The position numbers and the translations under genes are program-made. Below are positions 42,214 through 52,644 of a DNA stretch of 64,000 nt, piece by piece (the first letter of the stretch is position 1; every line of letters begins with the position of its first letter). Origin of the DNA: Corydoras sp. C115 (lineage: Eukaryota > Chordata > Actinopteri > Siluriformes > Callichthyidae). Where the stretch lies: NCBI GenBank assembly GCA_019802505.1, contig JAFMOC010000240.1:528501-592500 (forward strand), read 5' to 3'. The notes below the pieces were generated by a model. That model was not told the origin of the DNA and ran no database searches. It worked only from the letters and a program-made list of their open reading frames with translations.

Positions 42214-44560
42214 GTAAGGGGTAATGCGCGACGGCTAAAACCCTGGATAAAACGGCGATAAAAATTGGCGAAACCCAAAAACCTCTGGAGCTCTTTAACG
42301 GAAGAAGGTGTGGGCCAATCTAGGACTGCCTGAACCTTACGTGGGTCCATCTCCAACCCGTCCTTGGAGAGCACAAACCCCAAAAAAGAAATCCTGGTTG
42401 CGTGAAAGACACATTTCTCCCCTTTCACGAATAGCCGGTGTTGAAGGAGACGAGACAGCACCTGCCGTACCAGCTTAACGTGACTCTCTAGGTCCTGGGA
42501 GAAAACGAGAATGTCATCTAGATAAACTATGATCCCCTCATCCAGGAACTCGCGTAGGATGTCATTAATAAAGGCTTGGAACACCGAGGGAGCGTTAGAT
42601 AAACCGAAAGGCATGACGAGGTATTCATAATGTCCTGTGGTAGTAATGAAGGCGGTTTTCCACTCATCCCCCGGTCATATACGAACGAGGTTATACGCAT
42701 TACGAAGATCCAATTTAGTAAAGATGCGAGCCCCATGGAGACGTTCAAGGTTGGACAGAATAAGCGGGAATGGGTAAGGATAGCGCTTAGTTACCTTATT
42801 AAGCTCACGATAATCTATACACGGACGAAGCTCTCCTCCGGCCTTGGGGACGAAAAAGAACCCAGATGCAGCTGGAGATTTGGAAGGACGAATAAACCCG
42901 TTTTTTAGAGCCTCGGCAATATACTCTCTCATAGTGCGCGTCTCATTAGCCAAGAGCGGATACGGTCGTGAGTGCGGTAACTTGGCCCCTTCTACCAAAT
43001 CAATGGCGCAGTCGTAAGGACGGTTAGGGGGTAAGGTGTTAGCATGTTCCCTACTAAAGACCTCGGACAAGTCCGCGTATACCGGAGGCACCTGACTGAA
43101 AGAAGCAGCATCGGAGGACACACTGGACAGCAGTCGGGGAGTACTAGGGGGAACCAGGCACTCCTGTTGACAACGGGGTGACCAAGCCAGGATACGAGAA
43201 GTGGCCCAGGATATGACCGGATCATGCCGACGCAGCCAAGGCAAACCTAGAATGATAGGCAGAAAAGGAGAGGCGGTTACAAAAAATGAAATTAACTCTG
43301 AGTGCCCCGTGCTGGTGTACATGACCAAAGGGACAGTCCTGTGGGTGATACTCCCCAGTGACAAAGGTCTCCCGTCCACGGCACAGACCCTCATAGGAGC
43401 GTCAAGAGCACGGAGAGGAATATTCCCCTGCTGGCAAAACCCCTGATCAATAAAACTCCCATCAGCTCCTGAGTCTATCATAGCACATGCTTTGACCTTG
43501 GTCTCGGTGATGCAGAGTTCTACGTCGATGTGAAGCTGGTGGGATTGAGGAGTGTTGTGACCTCTCACCGCTCTGGGAGACTCCGGTGCTGGACGACGGG
43601 TCCGGTCAGAGGGACGTGCAGGGCAGTTCTGGACCAAGTGTGAGGCCTCACCACAGTACAGACAGAGATGGGACCTGAGGCGACGTTGACGCTCCTGACG
43701 AGACAGGCGAGTTGTGTCCAGCTGCATAGGTTCTGCTTCGGACAAACGGGATGATGATGCCTGTGATGATTCCGCTCTACCCCTCTCTGTGACGTGCTGA
43801 CGTCCCCTGGATGAGGGGTTCAGATGCTGGTCCATCAGGATGGAGAGACGGATGAGGTCGGTGAGAGAGGCGCCGAAATCACGTCCCGAAATCTCGCGTC
43901 GGACCTCTGGACGTAGTCCCTCTCGGTAATGGGCTATCAGGGAGGCCTCATTCCAATCGGATCACGCAGCCAAAGTGCGAAATGACAAAGCATAACTGGC
44001 TACGGACTGGGACCCTTGTCGTAGCCGCATCAGCTCTTCTCCGCAGGGTCCTCCCTCTACTGGATGGTTAAAAACGGCCTTGAATGCCTCGATAAATGAG
44101 GTAAAGTTTTGGACTTCGGGACCCTGTGCCTCACAAATCGCCGTGGCCCACTCGCACGCCTTCCCGGTGAGCCGGGAGATCACCAGCGCAATCTTATCTT
44201 GATCGCTGGAGATGGAGCGGCTATGTAGGAACAGCGAGCACTGCATAAGAAAGGCGGGACAGGTGAGTGGATTTCCATCATACCTCTCTGGCTCCGACAG
44301 GGAGATACTCAGAGGAGGAGATCCAGGAAGACCAGGTGTCAGATGAGCCGCGGGAGGGAACGCAGGAACCGCGGCCGGAGACGCCGCTTGGGCGACGGCT
44401 GATCGGAGCGACACCAGCCCCTGTTCAAAGTCCGCTTGCCGTTGCAACAAATTGCGCAGTACGGCCGAAATCTCTCCCAACTCGCTCTGAAGGGCAGAGA
44501 GCTCTGATCCCGGTGTCCTCTGTGGACCGCTGGTAGTATCGCGCTGCGAATCCTTCTCGA
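42214..44560 (-). pseudogene. gypsy gag, protease and reverse transcriptase with two premature stops
   Basis: Reading right to left: gag (44480 onward; PERYDGNPLTCPAFLMQCSL, AFKAVFNHPVEG, LMRLRQGSQSVASYALSF), a TGA at about 43966-43968, gag end, zinc knuckle CLYCGEASHLVQNC (about 43655-43615), protease ACAMIDSGADGSFIDQGF with intact DSG (about 43490), and RT (LRPCIDYRELNKVTKRYPYP). A second TGA lies at about 42677, followed by MPFGLSNAPSVFQAFINDIL, YLDDILVFSQD (catalytic) and FLGFANFYRRFI up to the L2. Both stops fit a CGA-to-TGA change. Otherwise the single gag-pol frame is open. Confidence 0.9.
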
Positions 44561-44611
44561 CGCGCTCTGCGTAGAAGATCCTCTCTTCGTATCTTTAAGG
44601 CGAAGGATTTC

Positions 44612-45129
44612 TGTTACGACGTGTAGGACAAAAACAGAAGACTAGTCAAAAACAGTTCAGTTCTGTTTTAATGCAGATCCCTTGACGTCGGGAAAAAACG
44701 ATGGCATTCAACAAAAACAAAAAACTAAACAAAAGCACTGGAGCCAGTGACCAGTGACGTCGCTGTAGACCGGTGACGAGAGTTTCCGCCTCCTGCTGTG
44801 TGGGAACTGGGACACGTCACTCCTCCTTCCTTGCAGACACATGATCATCCAAAACACTGTCTGACACTGAAGAGACCGTCGCTGTGGGAAGCGAAAACGT
44901 AGCTCCGAGGACCTAAGCAAAAAACGGAGATCCAGTATACAACACAAGCACAGCGTAAACAAGAAGCGAACTGCAGGAGAGAACAAAGATCCTTTGCGGG
45001 GAAGGAGCAATTCTGACCGCCTTAAATAGGAAATGACGTGGGTGGAAAATAGTAATCAGCTGACATCAATAATCCGGAGAGACGGACCGTGATAGGCGGG
45101 GAGCCGGGCGAACCGCGGGAACACTGACA
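44612..45129 (-). repeat. gypsy 5' LTR (518 bp)
   Basis: Same ends as 37679-38254. The length difference is one 58-bp deletion at 44745; elsewhere only a handful of substitutions separate the two LTRs, so the insertion is young. Confidence 0.95.
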
Positions 45130-45340
45130 TACAGACTAGTAGAATATACAGATGTGAATATACAGATTATAAATATGAAATATACAGCTATGATGTACAG
45201 ACTAGTAGAATATACATATGTAATGTACAGATTATAAATATGAAATATACAGCTATGAACATATATAAAATACACTGAGTGGTATAGATAATAAAAATAA
45301 CTAAATATTGTGGATGTTGTATGAGTCCATATATTATTGA
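45130..45340 (-). mobile_element. LINE 3' minisatellite, right half
   Basis: Continuation of 37431-37678 after the gypsy insertion: about 65-bp units (tacagactagtagaatatac, atatgaaatatacagctatg). Frames through it are periodic artefacts. Confidence 0.7.
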
Positions 45341-45350
45341 TGTGAGTCAA

Positions 45351-45643
45351 TAGAGGATAAAGCGGGAGATAATGAATGAATAGTGCGCATGGGGGTGGGT
45401 TCCCCATGCCCATACAGGGGAGAACTTTTCAGGTGCTAGCAGATACACCCAGGACAAGGCGCCAACACATTTGGGCAATTTAGAGCATTCAATTTACCTT
45501 GAATCCTGTCTTTGGACTCTAAGAGCAAACCAGACAAGCCGGAGGAAACCCACACGAACAACGGAAACTCCACCCAGATTGGACTTTGAACCTGGATCAC
45601 TGAGAGGCGAACGTGTTAACTACTAAGCCATTGTGCTGCCCAT
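45351..45643 (-). mobile_element. SINE remnants, including an old inverted copy
   Basis: 45351-45382 is a + SINE tail (gaggataaagcgggagataatg). 45395-45643 is a diverged - copy ending taagccattgtgctgcc. Confidence 0.75.
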
Positions 45644-45722
45644 ATAAGTTACAACAGTGTGGCCGTATTAACATAAAATGTATACAAATCTATTTACTTT
45701 TTAAATGTATGGAGCATGAAAC

Positions 45723-46345
45723 TGTCAAACGTAAGCGACCCATTGCCGGAGGAACTGAGGGAAGCGTGTTCTTTGAAAACAAAATAAAGTTTATTTCCTC
45801 CAGCTGGGAAAAAGGACTGATAGCTCCAAACAACTTAAAAGTATACAGTCAAAAATACGCTGGTGAGAACTTCACCATCGGTAGCAGCTCACGTCCGAGG
45901 CAAAGAGCGAGTGGCAAGGAACGCTGAGGAGGCGGGAGCGTAAGCGGCGGAATCCCCGATGTCCCTTACATCACACGAGGAAAGCGTTCCTAGAAAGGGG
46001 TAGCGCGTCAGCACGATTAAAGCACGAAATGCCACGGGGAGAGAGTGCGTACAGGATGGCCGCACTCCAAGCAATCAGCGACACACGCAGACAGAAGTCG
46101 ATCCAAAAATCTATGCGCTGAGGAGTCCGGAACGGCGGCTTAAGAAGCTGCTGTCATCAACAAGGCGCACCTGCAACTAATAATCTGGAGAGGGTGATCG
46201 GTGATTAACAGGATGAGTGACAGGTGTGGATGTGGGTGTGTGAGTAGCCGAGAGAGGAGCAGCGGGGCATGAACGTATAGGTGTGGAAGTGGGTGTGAGT
46301 GGAGAGGAGAGCGGAGCAGCGGGGCGTGAATGTATATGTGTAACA
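45723..46345 (-). repeat. Solo LTR with 5-bp TSD
   Basis: 623 bp with TG..CA ends (tgtcaaacg ... gtgtaaca), flanked by gaaac at 45718-45722 and 46346-46350. On - it has a TTCTTAAGCCGCC promoter-like block (46138 region) and an AATAAA-like site (aataaagtttattt, 45783). Orientation is inferred from those. It is the product of recombination between two LTRs that removed the element interior. Confidence 0.85.
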
Positions 46346-46350
46346 GAAAC

Positions 46351-47069
46351 AGTGGTTGTTCTAAGCCATTGGTGTTGGGTGGGGCAGGCTGAGGCCAATG
46401 TCCATATTACAGGGCCAAATTACTTTCTACCTAAATATACATATTAGGCATTAAAGAAGAAAAGGTCAACATTTGATAAAACTTAACATTTTATTTAAAG
46501 GCATATTCAAGCTTTATTGTCATTCCCAATACACAATTGTACACAGAACAACATTTCGTTGAAAGTAGCTCACACATAACCACAGATGTTAAAGACATTG
46601 TTAAATAGTGCCCAGAATGGACATAAATGTTTAAATTAGCAGCATTGGAGAAGATTAGACAAAACATTAAATTATGTAAATTCCTGTACACAGTAAAATA
46701 GTAATAAAGTTTAACAATGAAAAAAAGTGACCTGTGAAATTAAAATTGCACAGATTATATATATATATATTACATATATGCACACTATATTGATGCAGTT
46801 TTCAATGAAATTTTTTTAACATTATTTATTTTAATTAAATACTGATACAATGTGAGTAAAAAATCTATATGCAAATTTTACTAAAGGCCTTAAAATAATA
46901 TATACAAAAGCAGGCAATCCGATGTCTCCCTCTAGTGATAAATCTAAAAAAGACACACGAAATATACATCCCACAAGAAGCTTTTCCAATCAAACAGACA
47001 CAAAATTAACCAGGTCTGACATTTAACTTAAATGTTAAATTCTATTCTATTATGTTAAATTTTCACCAG
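46351..47069. other. Unassigned AT-rich sequence with a LINE 3' tail
   Basis: 46500-46570 (caagctttattgtcattccc) resembles an antisense LINE 3' end. The rest shows a short (TA)n at 46759 and no gene. Confidence 0.5.
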
Positions 47070-47084
47070 GAATAATGTGACATG

Positions 47085-47211
47085 CCCAGCGATGGATTGG
47101 CGCCCTGTCGTAGGCCTATCTGCCCAGCGCCTGAGACGTTCTCCCCTGGATGGGCATGGGGAACCCCACCGCGACCCTAATAGAGGATAAAGCGGGAGAT
47201 AATGAATGAAT
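47085..47211 (+). mobile_element. 5'-truncated SINE with 15-bp TSD
   Basis: Only the 3' third of the SINE, flanked by gaataatgtgacatg at 47070-47084 and 47212-47226. Confidence 0.95.
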
Positions 47212-47229
47212 GAATAATGTGACATGATG

Positions 47230-47510
47230 GTTTCATGGTTAAAACGTTCATGTCTCAGTGTTGGGGATCCAGGTTCGAAGCCTAATCTGAGTGGAGTTTC
47301 CATGTTCTCCCCATTTCAGTGTGGATTTCCACCCACAGTCCAAAAAAACAAGGATTCAAGGTAAATCGAATGCTCTCAATTGCCCCATATAGTTGTATGT
47401 GTATCTGTGTAAGTGAGTGTGCCCAGCAATATATTGGTGCCCTGTTCTGAGTGGTTATGGGGAACCCCCCCGTGACTTCTTATAGAGGATTAAGCGAAGA
47501 TAATGAATGA
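47230..47510 (+). mobile_element. Old diverged SINE
   Basis: Box-B-like ggttcgaagcc and the body (gtttccatgttctcccc) are recognisable; many indels. Confidence 0.75.
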
Positions 47511-47897
47511 TTTAAAAAAATGTAGAAATGTCTTTTACACAGTCAATTTAACCTTGAATGAAATTTGAAAAACCAAAACTGTATTCATGTTGGTTTTAAT
47601 AATTATACTTTATCTGATGGAGATAAATGATTATTTATGAAATGCAACTTGTAATGTGCAGTTGTTTTTTAAGGCCTAGACAAGGACACTTGATTTTAGG
47701 CTAAGGTGGAAACATTTCTCTCATTTTGTCCTTGTCCGCCACAGAAGAGAGGGTTGACTCCTCAAAGGAGTCCTGATTTTTTTTTTCAAAACCTGTAATA
47801 AAATGGTTATATTGGGGCAGTCATGTTTTGAAAAAACTTACTTTATAGTCCACACTTGCATTATAACCAATACTGCATATCCATTAAAAAACATTGG
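47511..47897. other. Unassigned sequence left of GC-rich LTR element
   Basis: No gene or recognised repeat. Confidence 0.5.
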
Positions 47898-48241
47898 TGT
47901 CACGGTAGTCTACCTCGGGAAAAAGCGGCTGCGCATAGGAAGCGCAGAGCCGCCGCGTTACACGCGCTGAAGGGAGCCAGGCACGCAGGTAGCAGAGAAC
48001 GGGTTTATTTAAAGGTGCAGTAACACCAAAACACATGAGGTACAAATGACTAGAGACATATAACACACGACCAGCACCGAGAACGAGAAACAACGGAAAT
48101 AAATACAAAAAGACACCCGACCACGTGCACAAGACAAACCAATGACAAAGAGGAGTTAATTAACTAAACTAATAACACATGAACGTTAACTAACTCAACC
48201 GAAAGGAACGAAACACAGAACAGGTAACAGGTGCCCTAGGC
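47898..48241 (-). repeat. Subfamily B 3' LTR (edge lost)
   Basis: Nearly identical to 49661-50014 (a few substitutions such as gtagt/atagt, aaatgactagaga/aaacgactagtga), so insertion is recent. The border with internal DNA (ctaggcccgtgcc) lacks the ggcacctgttaca end. Confidence 0.85.
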
Positions 48242-48291
48242 CCGTGCCGAACGCCCTCTGGCTGCAAAGTCAGGTGGAAGCCCACGGCGGA

Positions 48292-49536
48292 TCAGGAGTG
48301 GGCCACGCCCTCTGACTGCGTGGTCCGGTGGACGGCCTCGGCGGACGAGGAGTGGGCCACGCCCTCTGGCTGCATGGTCCGGTGGACGCCCCCGGCGGAC
48401 GAGGAGTGGGCCACGCCCTCTGGCAGCGTGGTCCGGTGGACGCCCACGTCGGGCGAGGAGTTGGCCACGCCCTCTGGCTGCGTGGTCCGGTGGACGCCCA
48501 CGTCGGGCGAGGAGTTGGCCACGCCCTCTGGCTGCGTGGCATGCGGCGTGCGGCCGCTGGACTTCGGACTGGGCGGCGTGACGCCCCTGGACTTCGGGAT
48601 GGGCGGCGTGACGCCCCTGGACTTCGGGATGGGCGGCGTGACGCCCCTGGACTTCGGGATGGGCGGCGTAACGCCCCTGGACTTCGGGATGGGCTCGCGC
48701 GCTGGCAGGACCTTGGCGGGCACGCACGCTGGCTGGACCTCAGCGGGTTCGCGCGCTGGCAGGACCTCGGCGGGCACGCACGCTGGCTGGACCTCAGCGG
48801 GTTCACACGCTGGCAGGACCTTGGCGGGCACGCATGCTGGCAGGACCTTGGCGGGCACGCATGTTGGCTGGACCTCAGCGGGTTCACACACTGGCAGGAC
48901 CTTGGCGGGCACGCACGCTGGCAGGACCTTGGCGGGCACGCACGCTGGAAGGACCTCGGCGGGCACGCACGCTGGGTGAACCTCCACCTCGGGGTCGCCA
49001 TCCTGCACACAGTACAGGTACACCCCCACCGCAATGCCCAAACACAAAGACATATCAGACACAGGGAAGACGGACTGGGCACACGAGACAGGGGGACACA
49101 CCACGCTCACGCCACATGTATCCACATTTACCCCCCCGAGTGTCGGTTTCGGTGCCGCCCCCTCGCAGCGCGATCCAGACACAGCGCGGTCCGGCACGGG
49201 CGCGTCACGTGACTGCCCCGCAGCACACGTACCACGCTCAGCAGCTGTTCTGCGTCCGGATTTCGCCACGGGGGGTTTAACAAGCTGAAACGGAGCATCC
49301 GTCCAGAACTCCTCAGAGTTTAGGAGGGTTCGTATGGGCAGAATATGCCCATACAGGTATGAGTCGCCCGCCTGATCATCGGATATCTGAATCAGATCCA
49401 GACCCTCCTCAGCGCAGAGCGCTTCGTACCCATACCTCCATAAGCACTCATCATCGGAATCATAATACTCATTACACTCATACGACATTTCTCTGTAACA
49501 GCCGTCCTTACGGCTCCGGGACGGCGGGCTGCGCAT
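48292..49536 (-). CDS. Repetitive Pro-rich protein of the GC-rich LTR element
   Basis: The frame of 414 codons opens with an ATG about 125 bp inside the 5' LTR. The N-terminal 65 residues are acidic and aromatic (SYECNEYYDSDDECLWRYGY, LIQISDDQAGDSYLYGH). A short hydrophobic stretch follows near residues 150-175 (VVCPPVSC, LCLGIAVGVYLYCV). The C-terminal half is tandem repeats: about ten units of ACVPAKVLP/ACEPAEVQP type (9-11 residues), four to five of IPKSRGVTPP (10 residues), and longer TQPEGVANSSPDVGVHRT units (about 20 residues). Unit lengths are multiples of 3 bp, so repeat gain or loss keeps the frame. I know of no matching domain. It might be a gag-like or accessory protein, or a fortuitous frame in GC-rich repeats; the non-repetitive start favours real coding. 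Confidence 0.5.
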   Translation of the reverse strand: MRSPPSRSRKDGCYREMSYECNEYYDSDDECLWRYGYEALCAEEGLDLIQISDDQAGDSYLYGHILPIRTLLNSEEFWTDAPFQLVKPPVAKSGRRTAAERGTCAAGQSRDAPVPDRAVSGSRCEGAAPKPTLGGVNVDTCGVSVVCPPVSCAQSVFPVSDMSLCLGIAVGVYLYCVQDGDPEVEVHPACVPAEVLPACVPAKVLPACVPAKVLPVCEPAEVQPTCVPAKVLPACVPAKVLPACEPAEVQPACVPAEVLPAREPAEVQPACVPAKVLPAREPIPKSRGVTPPIPKSRGVTPPIPKSRGVTPPIPKSRGVTPPSPKSSGRTPHATQPEGVANSSPDVGVHRTTQPEGVANSSPDVGVHRTTLPEGVAHSSSAGGVHRTMQPEGVAHSSSAEAVHRTTQSEGVAHS

Positions 49537-49660
49537 AGTGGCGCACTCGCGGACACGGCGGAACGCGCCGCGAGTACGAGGTTACACGGCCCCCGCAAAG
49601 AAAAATTTAGTAATCGCTTACCTGGGCTCTGGACTCCCCAAATTTCCTGGCTGGTCATTC

Positions 49661-50014
49661 TGTCACGATAGTCTACCTCGGGAAAAAGCGGCTGCGCATA
49701 GGAAGCGCAGAGCCGCCGCGTTACACGCGCTGAAGGGAGCCAGGCACGCAGGTAGCAGAGAACGGGTTTATTTAAAGGTGCAGTAACACCAAAACACATG
49801 AGGTACAAACGACTAGTGACATATAACACACGACCAGCACCGAGAACGAGAAACAACGGAAATAAATACAAAAAGACACCCGACCACGTGCACAAGACAA
49901 ACCAATGACAAAGAGGAGTTAATTAACTAAACTAATAACATATGAACGTTAACTAACTCAACCGAAAGGAACGAAACACAGAACAGGTAACAGGTGCCCT
50001 AGGCACCTGTTACA
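49661..50014 (-). repeat. Subfamily B 5' LTR (354 bp)
   Basis: Ends tgtcacgatag and cctgttaca; the inverted stem aacaggtgcc/ggcacctgtt is at 49989-50011. On -, ttaaataaaccc supplies a polyadenylation signal. Confidence 0.9.
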
Positions 50015-50150
50015 TTTGGTATTAGTTAACATGTTTGCCACATTAGCATAATAAGCATGTTGGCCACATTGGCATAATTACCATTGTTAAGATGTAAGTC
50101 AGGGTAAGCATTAATTAGCCACATTTGCATAGTTTTTTTGTCAGGGTTTC

Positions 50151-50184
<34 letters not shown>

Positions 50185-50229
50185 TTGTTTTGTTTTTTAT
50201 CCACTTATATCCTTTCCAAGCCAACTTAG
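50015..50229. repeat. Short repeats and (ATT)n tract
   Basis: Direct repeats of ttagcataat/tggccacattggcataat at 50030-50130, and an (ATT)n tract at 50150-50183. No gene. Confidence 0.6.
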
Positions 50230-50817
50230 AATTTGTTTTTAGAGTTTAGAAATATCAGGGGCTTTAGCCCAGATCCCTTATTCCCCCTATGTCCTCTTTA
50301 AAAATTGCCCTTTCATGAGTGTTTTCACCCATTTTTCAAACTGTTGTGACATTCATTTTGTTTGATCATTCATTAGTTATATTGGATAAAATTAAATTAC
50401 ATATGAAATATGTCTATCAACAGTGGATAGCACATTCAGTTCTAATAAATGATGGTTTTGGATGAAAAAATAAATGAACCTGAGCTTTGGCAGAAAAGCA
50501 TGAATCCGTTTTCAGAGTCAGTCGCAGATGAGACTGTTTTAACAAGGTTTTGCTTTGAAATACTGTAACTTTGTGACAGTTTGCGCCTTTTGACTATTTC
50601 TGAAAGCTGAGAAGCTGCTCTTTACAGCCAACATACAGTTGTTATGGTAACCTTACTCCAACTCCTGGCGAAAAATAATCTGTCTCCCTCAAACACACAC
50701 ACAGAGCTTGGAAGCACATTGTACGGTCCCGCTGCTGGAGGAGAGTTGGCCAGAGAAAGCTGCACTCATTTGATTCGGGGCTACTGACAAAACATGCCCA
50801 GGTCTAACGACACGCCT
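50230..50817. mobile_element. Non-autonomous DNA transposon, hAT-like, copy 1
   Basis: Diverged relative of 62502-63136: both start tttaga..atcaggggctttagcc, share gatcccttattccccct and the tgattcggggctactgac block, and end ggtctaacgacac. This copy lacks the ggctatagccccgaaag part of its right terminal repeat. It leads directly into the 12-bp minisatellite. Confidence 0.65.
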
Positions 50818-51195
50818 GGGGTCCATAGTGGAGTCCATTGGGCATTCCATAGTGAAGTTCACAGTGTAGTCCACAGGGCAGTCCACAGCGGAGCCCAAAA
50901 GGCAGTCCACAGTGTTGTCCACAGTGTAGTCCCAAGTGTGGTCCATAAGGCAGTCCTCAATGTAGTCCTTAGTGTACTCCACATAGCAGTCCACAAAGCA
51001 GTCCACAGGGCAGTCCACATTGTAGTCCACATTGGAGTCCACAGGGATTTCCAAAGAGCAGTCCATGTTATAATCCAGAAGGCAGTCCACAGGGCAATCC
51101 ACAGTGGAGTCCACATGGCAGACCACAGTGGAGTCCACAGGGTAGGGCAGTCCACAAAGCAGTACACAGTGCAGTCCATTGTGGAGTCCATAGTT
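50818..51195. repeat. 12-bp minisatellite (about 30 units)
   Basis: Units of the form gtccacagNgca run from 50820 (gtccatagtgga) to about 51190 with substitutions but almost no length change. Because 12 is a multiple of 3, long frames appear on both strands; I treat them as artefacts. Confidence 0.9.
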
Positions 51196-51667
51196 CCTGA
51201 GTCCTTTTTGTTAACTTACTTCTCCGTTTATTAATCATTGCTAAAGTGAATTTAACTTGTTTACTTGTTTGGTGACCTAAAACAGATAGATTGTACAGCA
51301 GTTACAGACTCCAGCACAACAAAGTCTTTAACAACTGCCAGGGACGAACTGGGACAAAAAAGGAAATCCCTGTCATTTCTGACCAGACAAGCCCCCCACA
51401 CATTCCAAAACCTTTTCGATCTTTTTATTTTTATGAATGTGTATTTCAACTGTGCAATCTTTAAAATGCCCACTTTTTCATGTTGGTGAGTGGTGGCTTT
51501 ACACATTAGTGAGGAGTCATTTTCAAAAGCTGGAGGAATCAGAAGAGCCAACTCTCATCGAGATTCGGTTCTGCTGACTTCAGAAATTGTGGTTAATCAC
51601 ATGTGAGGATATAGGATCATAACATTCTGTGAAAACATAGAGGAACATATGTTACAGTCAGGTCTGT
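51196..51667. other. Unassigned sequence
   Basis: Includes a ccagggacgaactgggacaa stretch (51339) that looks repetitive. No gene. Confidence 0.4.
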
Positions 51668-52337
51668 CCACACTGCAAAAAAATTAAATCTTAACCAGTC
51701 AGAAAATTATAAAAAAGTGTAACAAATCTTGTTTTTGACTTGACTAGATTTCTAAGTAAGATTGTCTAGTTTATAGGTGTACAATTTTAAATATCTTTAT
51801 CTTTAAATATCTTCCTGTCCAAATCATACAAATTTGAAATATGAGCATGGTCCAATAAAACATATCGGGCCAAATGCAAGGCCTATGGACCATATCCGGC
51901 CCGTAAGATCATCTATTATTATTGTTATTAATGGCTCGACAATATGTTTTGTTGGACAAGTTTTTGTTTGTTTTTCTAAAATGGCCCAAGAGCAAAGAAA
52001 ACCCAATGTTTTGATTTGTTATTTTTACTTTTGTGGAAAAAGATTTTTTTTTTTTGATGTTGTATTGCTCATATGTTCATATCACACTTTTATATTTCTG
52101 ATAAGAGATATTTTATAGAGTGCAAAGTATTTAAAGTTAAAAAAAGTTTAAGTTAAAAAAACATTTACTTTTAGTGTGTTCAATAAATGTTTATCCTGTT
52201 CGACCCATGACCTAAAGTGTACTTGAGTGTTTGCCCCTGATGAAATTGAGTTTGACACCCCTGATCTAGTTCAGAAAACTATCTAGTTAAAAAATTTTAT
52301 AGGTAAATTTTTTGACATAGATGTTTTGCGGTGTGAC
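51668..52337. mobile_element. Non-autonomous DNA transposon with CACACTGCAAAA ends, hosting a second insertion
   Basis: The left end cacactgcaaaaaa (51671) pairs with the right end ttttgcggtgtg (52325-52336). The inner ends resemble the fish repeat with attaaatctta/gactagatttctaag blocks. Between about 51840 and 52263 is a different element. Confidence 0.6.
51840..52263 (-). mobile_element. hAT (Charlie-like) fragment nested inside
   Basis: On - it starts with the hallmark caggggtgtcaaactca end (52260-52243 region) and contains gggccagatatgg-type text (ccatatccggcccg at 51890). The far terminal repeat is not recognisable. Confidence 0.55.
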
Positions 52338-52631
52338 CGCTCAATCAGTGAGTGAGACAGTAAACTATAGAGAAGGAGAGAACATCACCAAAACACACAA
52401 ATATGACGGACACACGGATCAGAAAGATATTTAAAGATATTAGGAATTTAAAGATATTAGGAAGAGCAGAGCAGAGCTCCACACAAACCTGCACAGACAC
52501 ATCAGAACTATCCATCCAATAACGCAGTAGAAGAAGAGAGGGCATGATGACTCGACATTAACTGACCCTGTGGTGTCTTTGTTTTTGTGTTAAATTAAAA
52601 TAAAAAGTTAGATTGAAATAATAAACAAAAA
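52338..52631. other. Unassigned sequence
   Basis: A short tandem duplication tttaaagatattaggaa is at 52431-52462. No gene. Confidence 0.5.
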
Positions 52632-52644
52632 AATGAAGGCCTCT

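Larger units (their letters stand above)
37679..45129 (-). mobile_element. Full-length chromodomain Ty3/gypsy element, carrying a nested L2
   Basis: Both LTRs, a perfect 5-bp target duplication tacag (37674-37678, 45130-45134) and all gag-pol domains are recognisable on the - strand. Removing the L2 at 40282-42213 leaves about 5.5 kb, the normal size of fish chromoviruses. It inserted into the LINE minisatellite. Damage is modest: two TGA stops that both look like CGA decay, one frameshift near 38893, and the L2. The polypurine tract gggaggggtaa (38266-38255 on -) abuts the 3' LTR. I could not match the sequence after the 5' LTR to a known tRNA. Confidence 0.95.
47898..50014 (-). mobile_element. 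GC-rich non-autonomous LTR element, subfamily B (best copy)
   Basis: Two LTRs (47898-48241, lacking its last 11 bp or so, and 49661-50014) flank 1.4 kb with a single long repetitive reading frame on -. There is no protease, RT, RNase H or integrase, so it must use another element's machinery. Flanks attgg/tttgg (47893-47897, 50015-50019) give a possible 4-5 bp target duplication. Just inside the 5' LTR is a splice-donor-like CAG/GTAAGC (49624-49615 on -). Homologous elements are at 38-2290 and 54590-55130. I do not know a named family. Confidence 0.75.

Noticed and set aside
44612..44650. Primer-binding site of the full gypsy element
   Set aside because: The sequence after the 5' LTR (gaaatccttcgcc on -) does not match a tRNA 3' end that I know, so I do not annotate it.
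45066..45413. 115-codon frame with Tyr/Ile/Ser repeats
   Set aside because: It reads through the LINE minisatellite and the gypsy LTR border.
48320..49288. Long + strand frames (219, 294 and 148 codons) opposite the repeat ORF
   Set aside because: They mirror the in-frame repeats of the - ORF and run into its non-repetitive part without any independent support.
50818..51195. CRISPR-like array
   Set aside because: Unit is 12 bp without spacers, in a eukaryotic genome.
50689..51234. Overlapping 110-149 codon frames on both strands
   Set aside because: They are the product of a 12-bp minisatellite; the peptides are four-residue repeats and appear in several frames at once.
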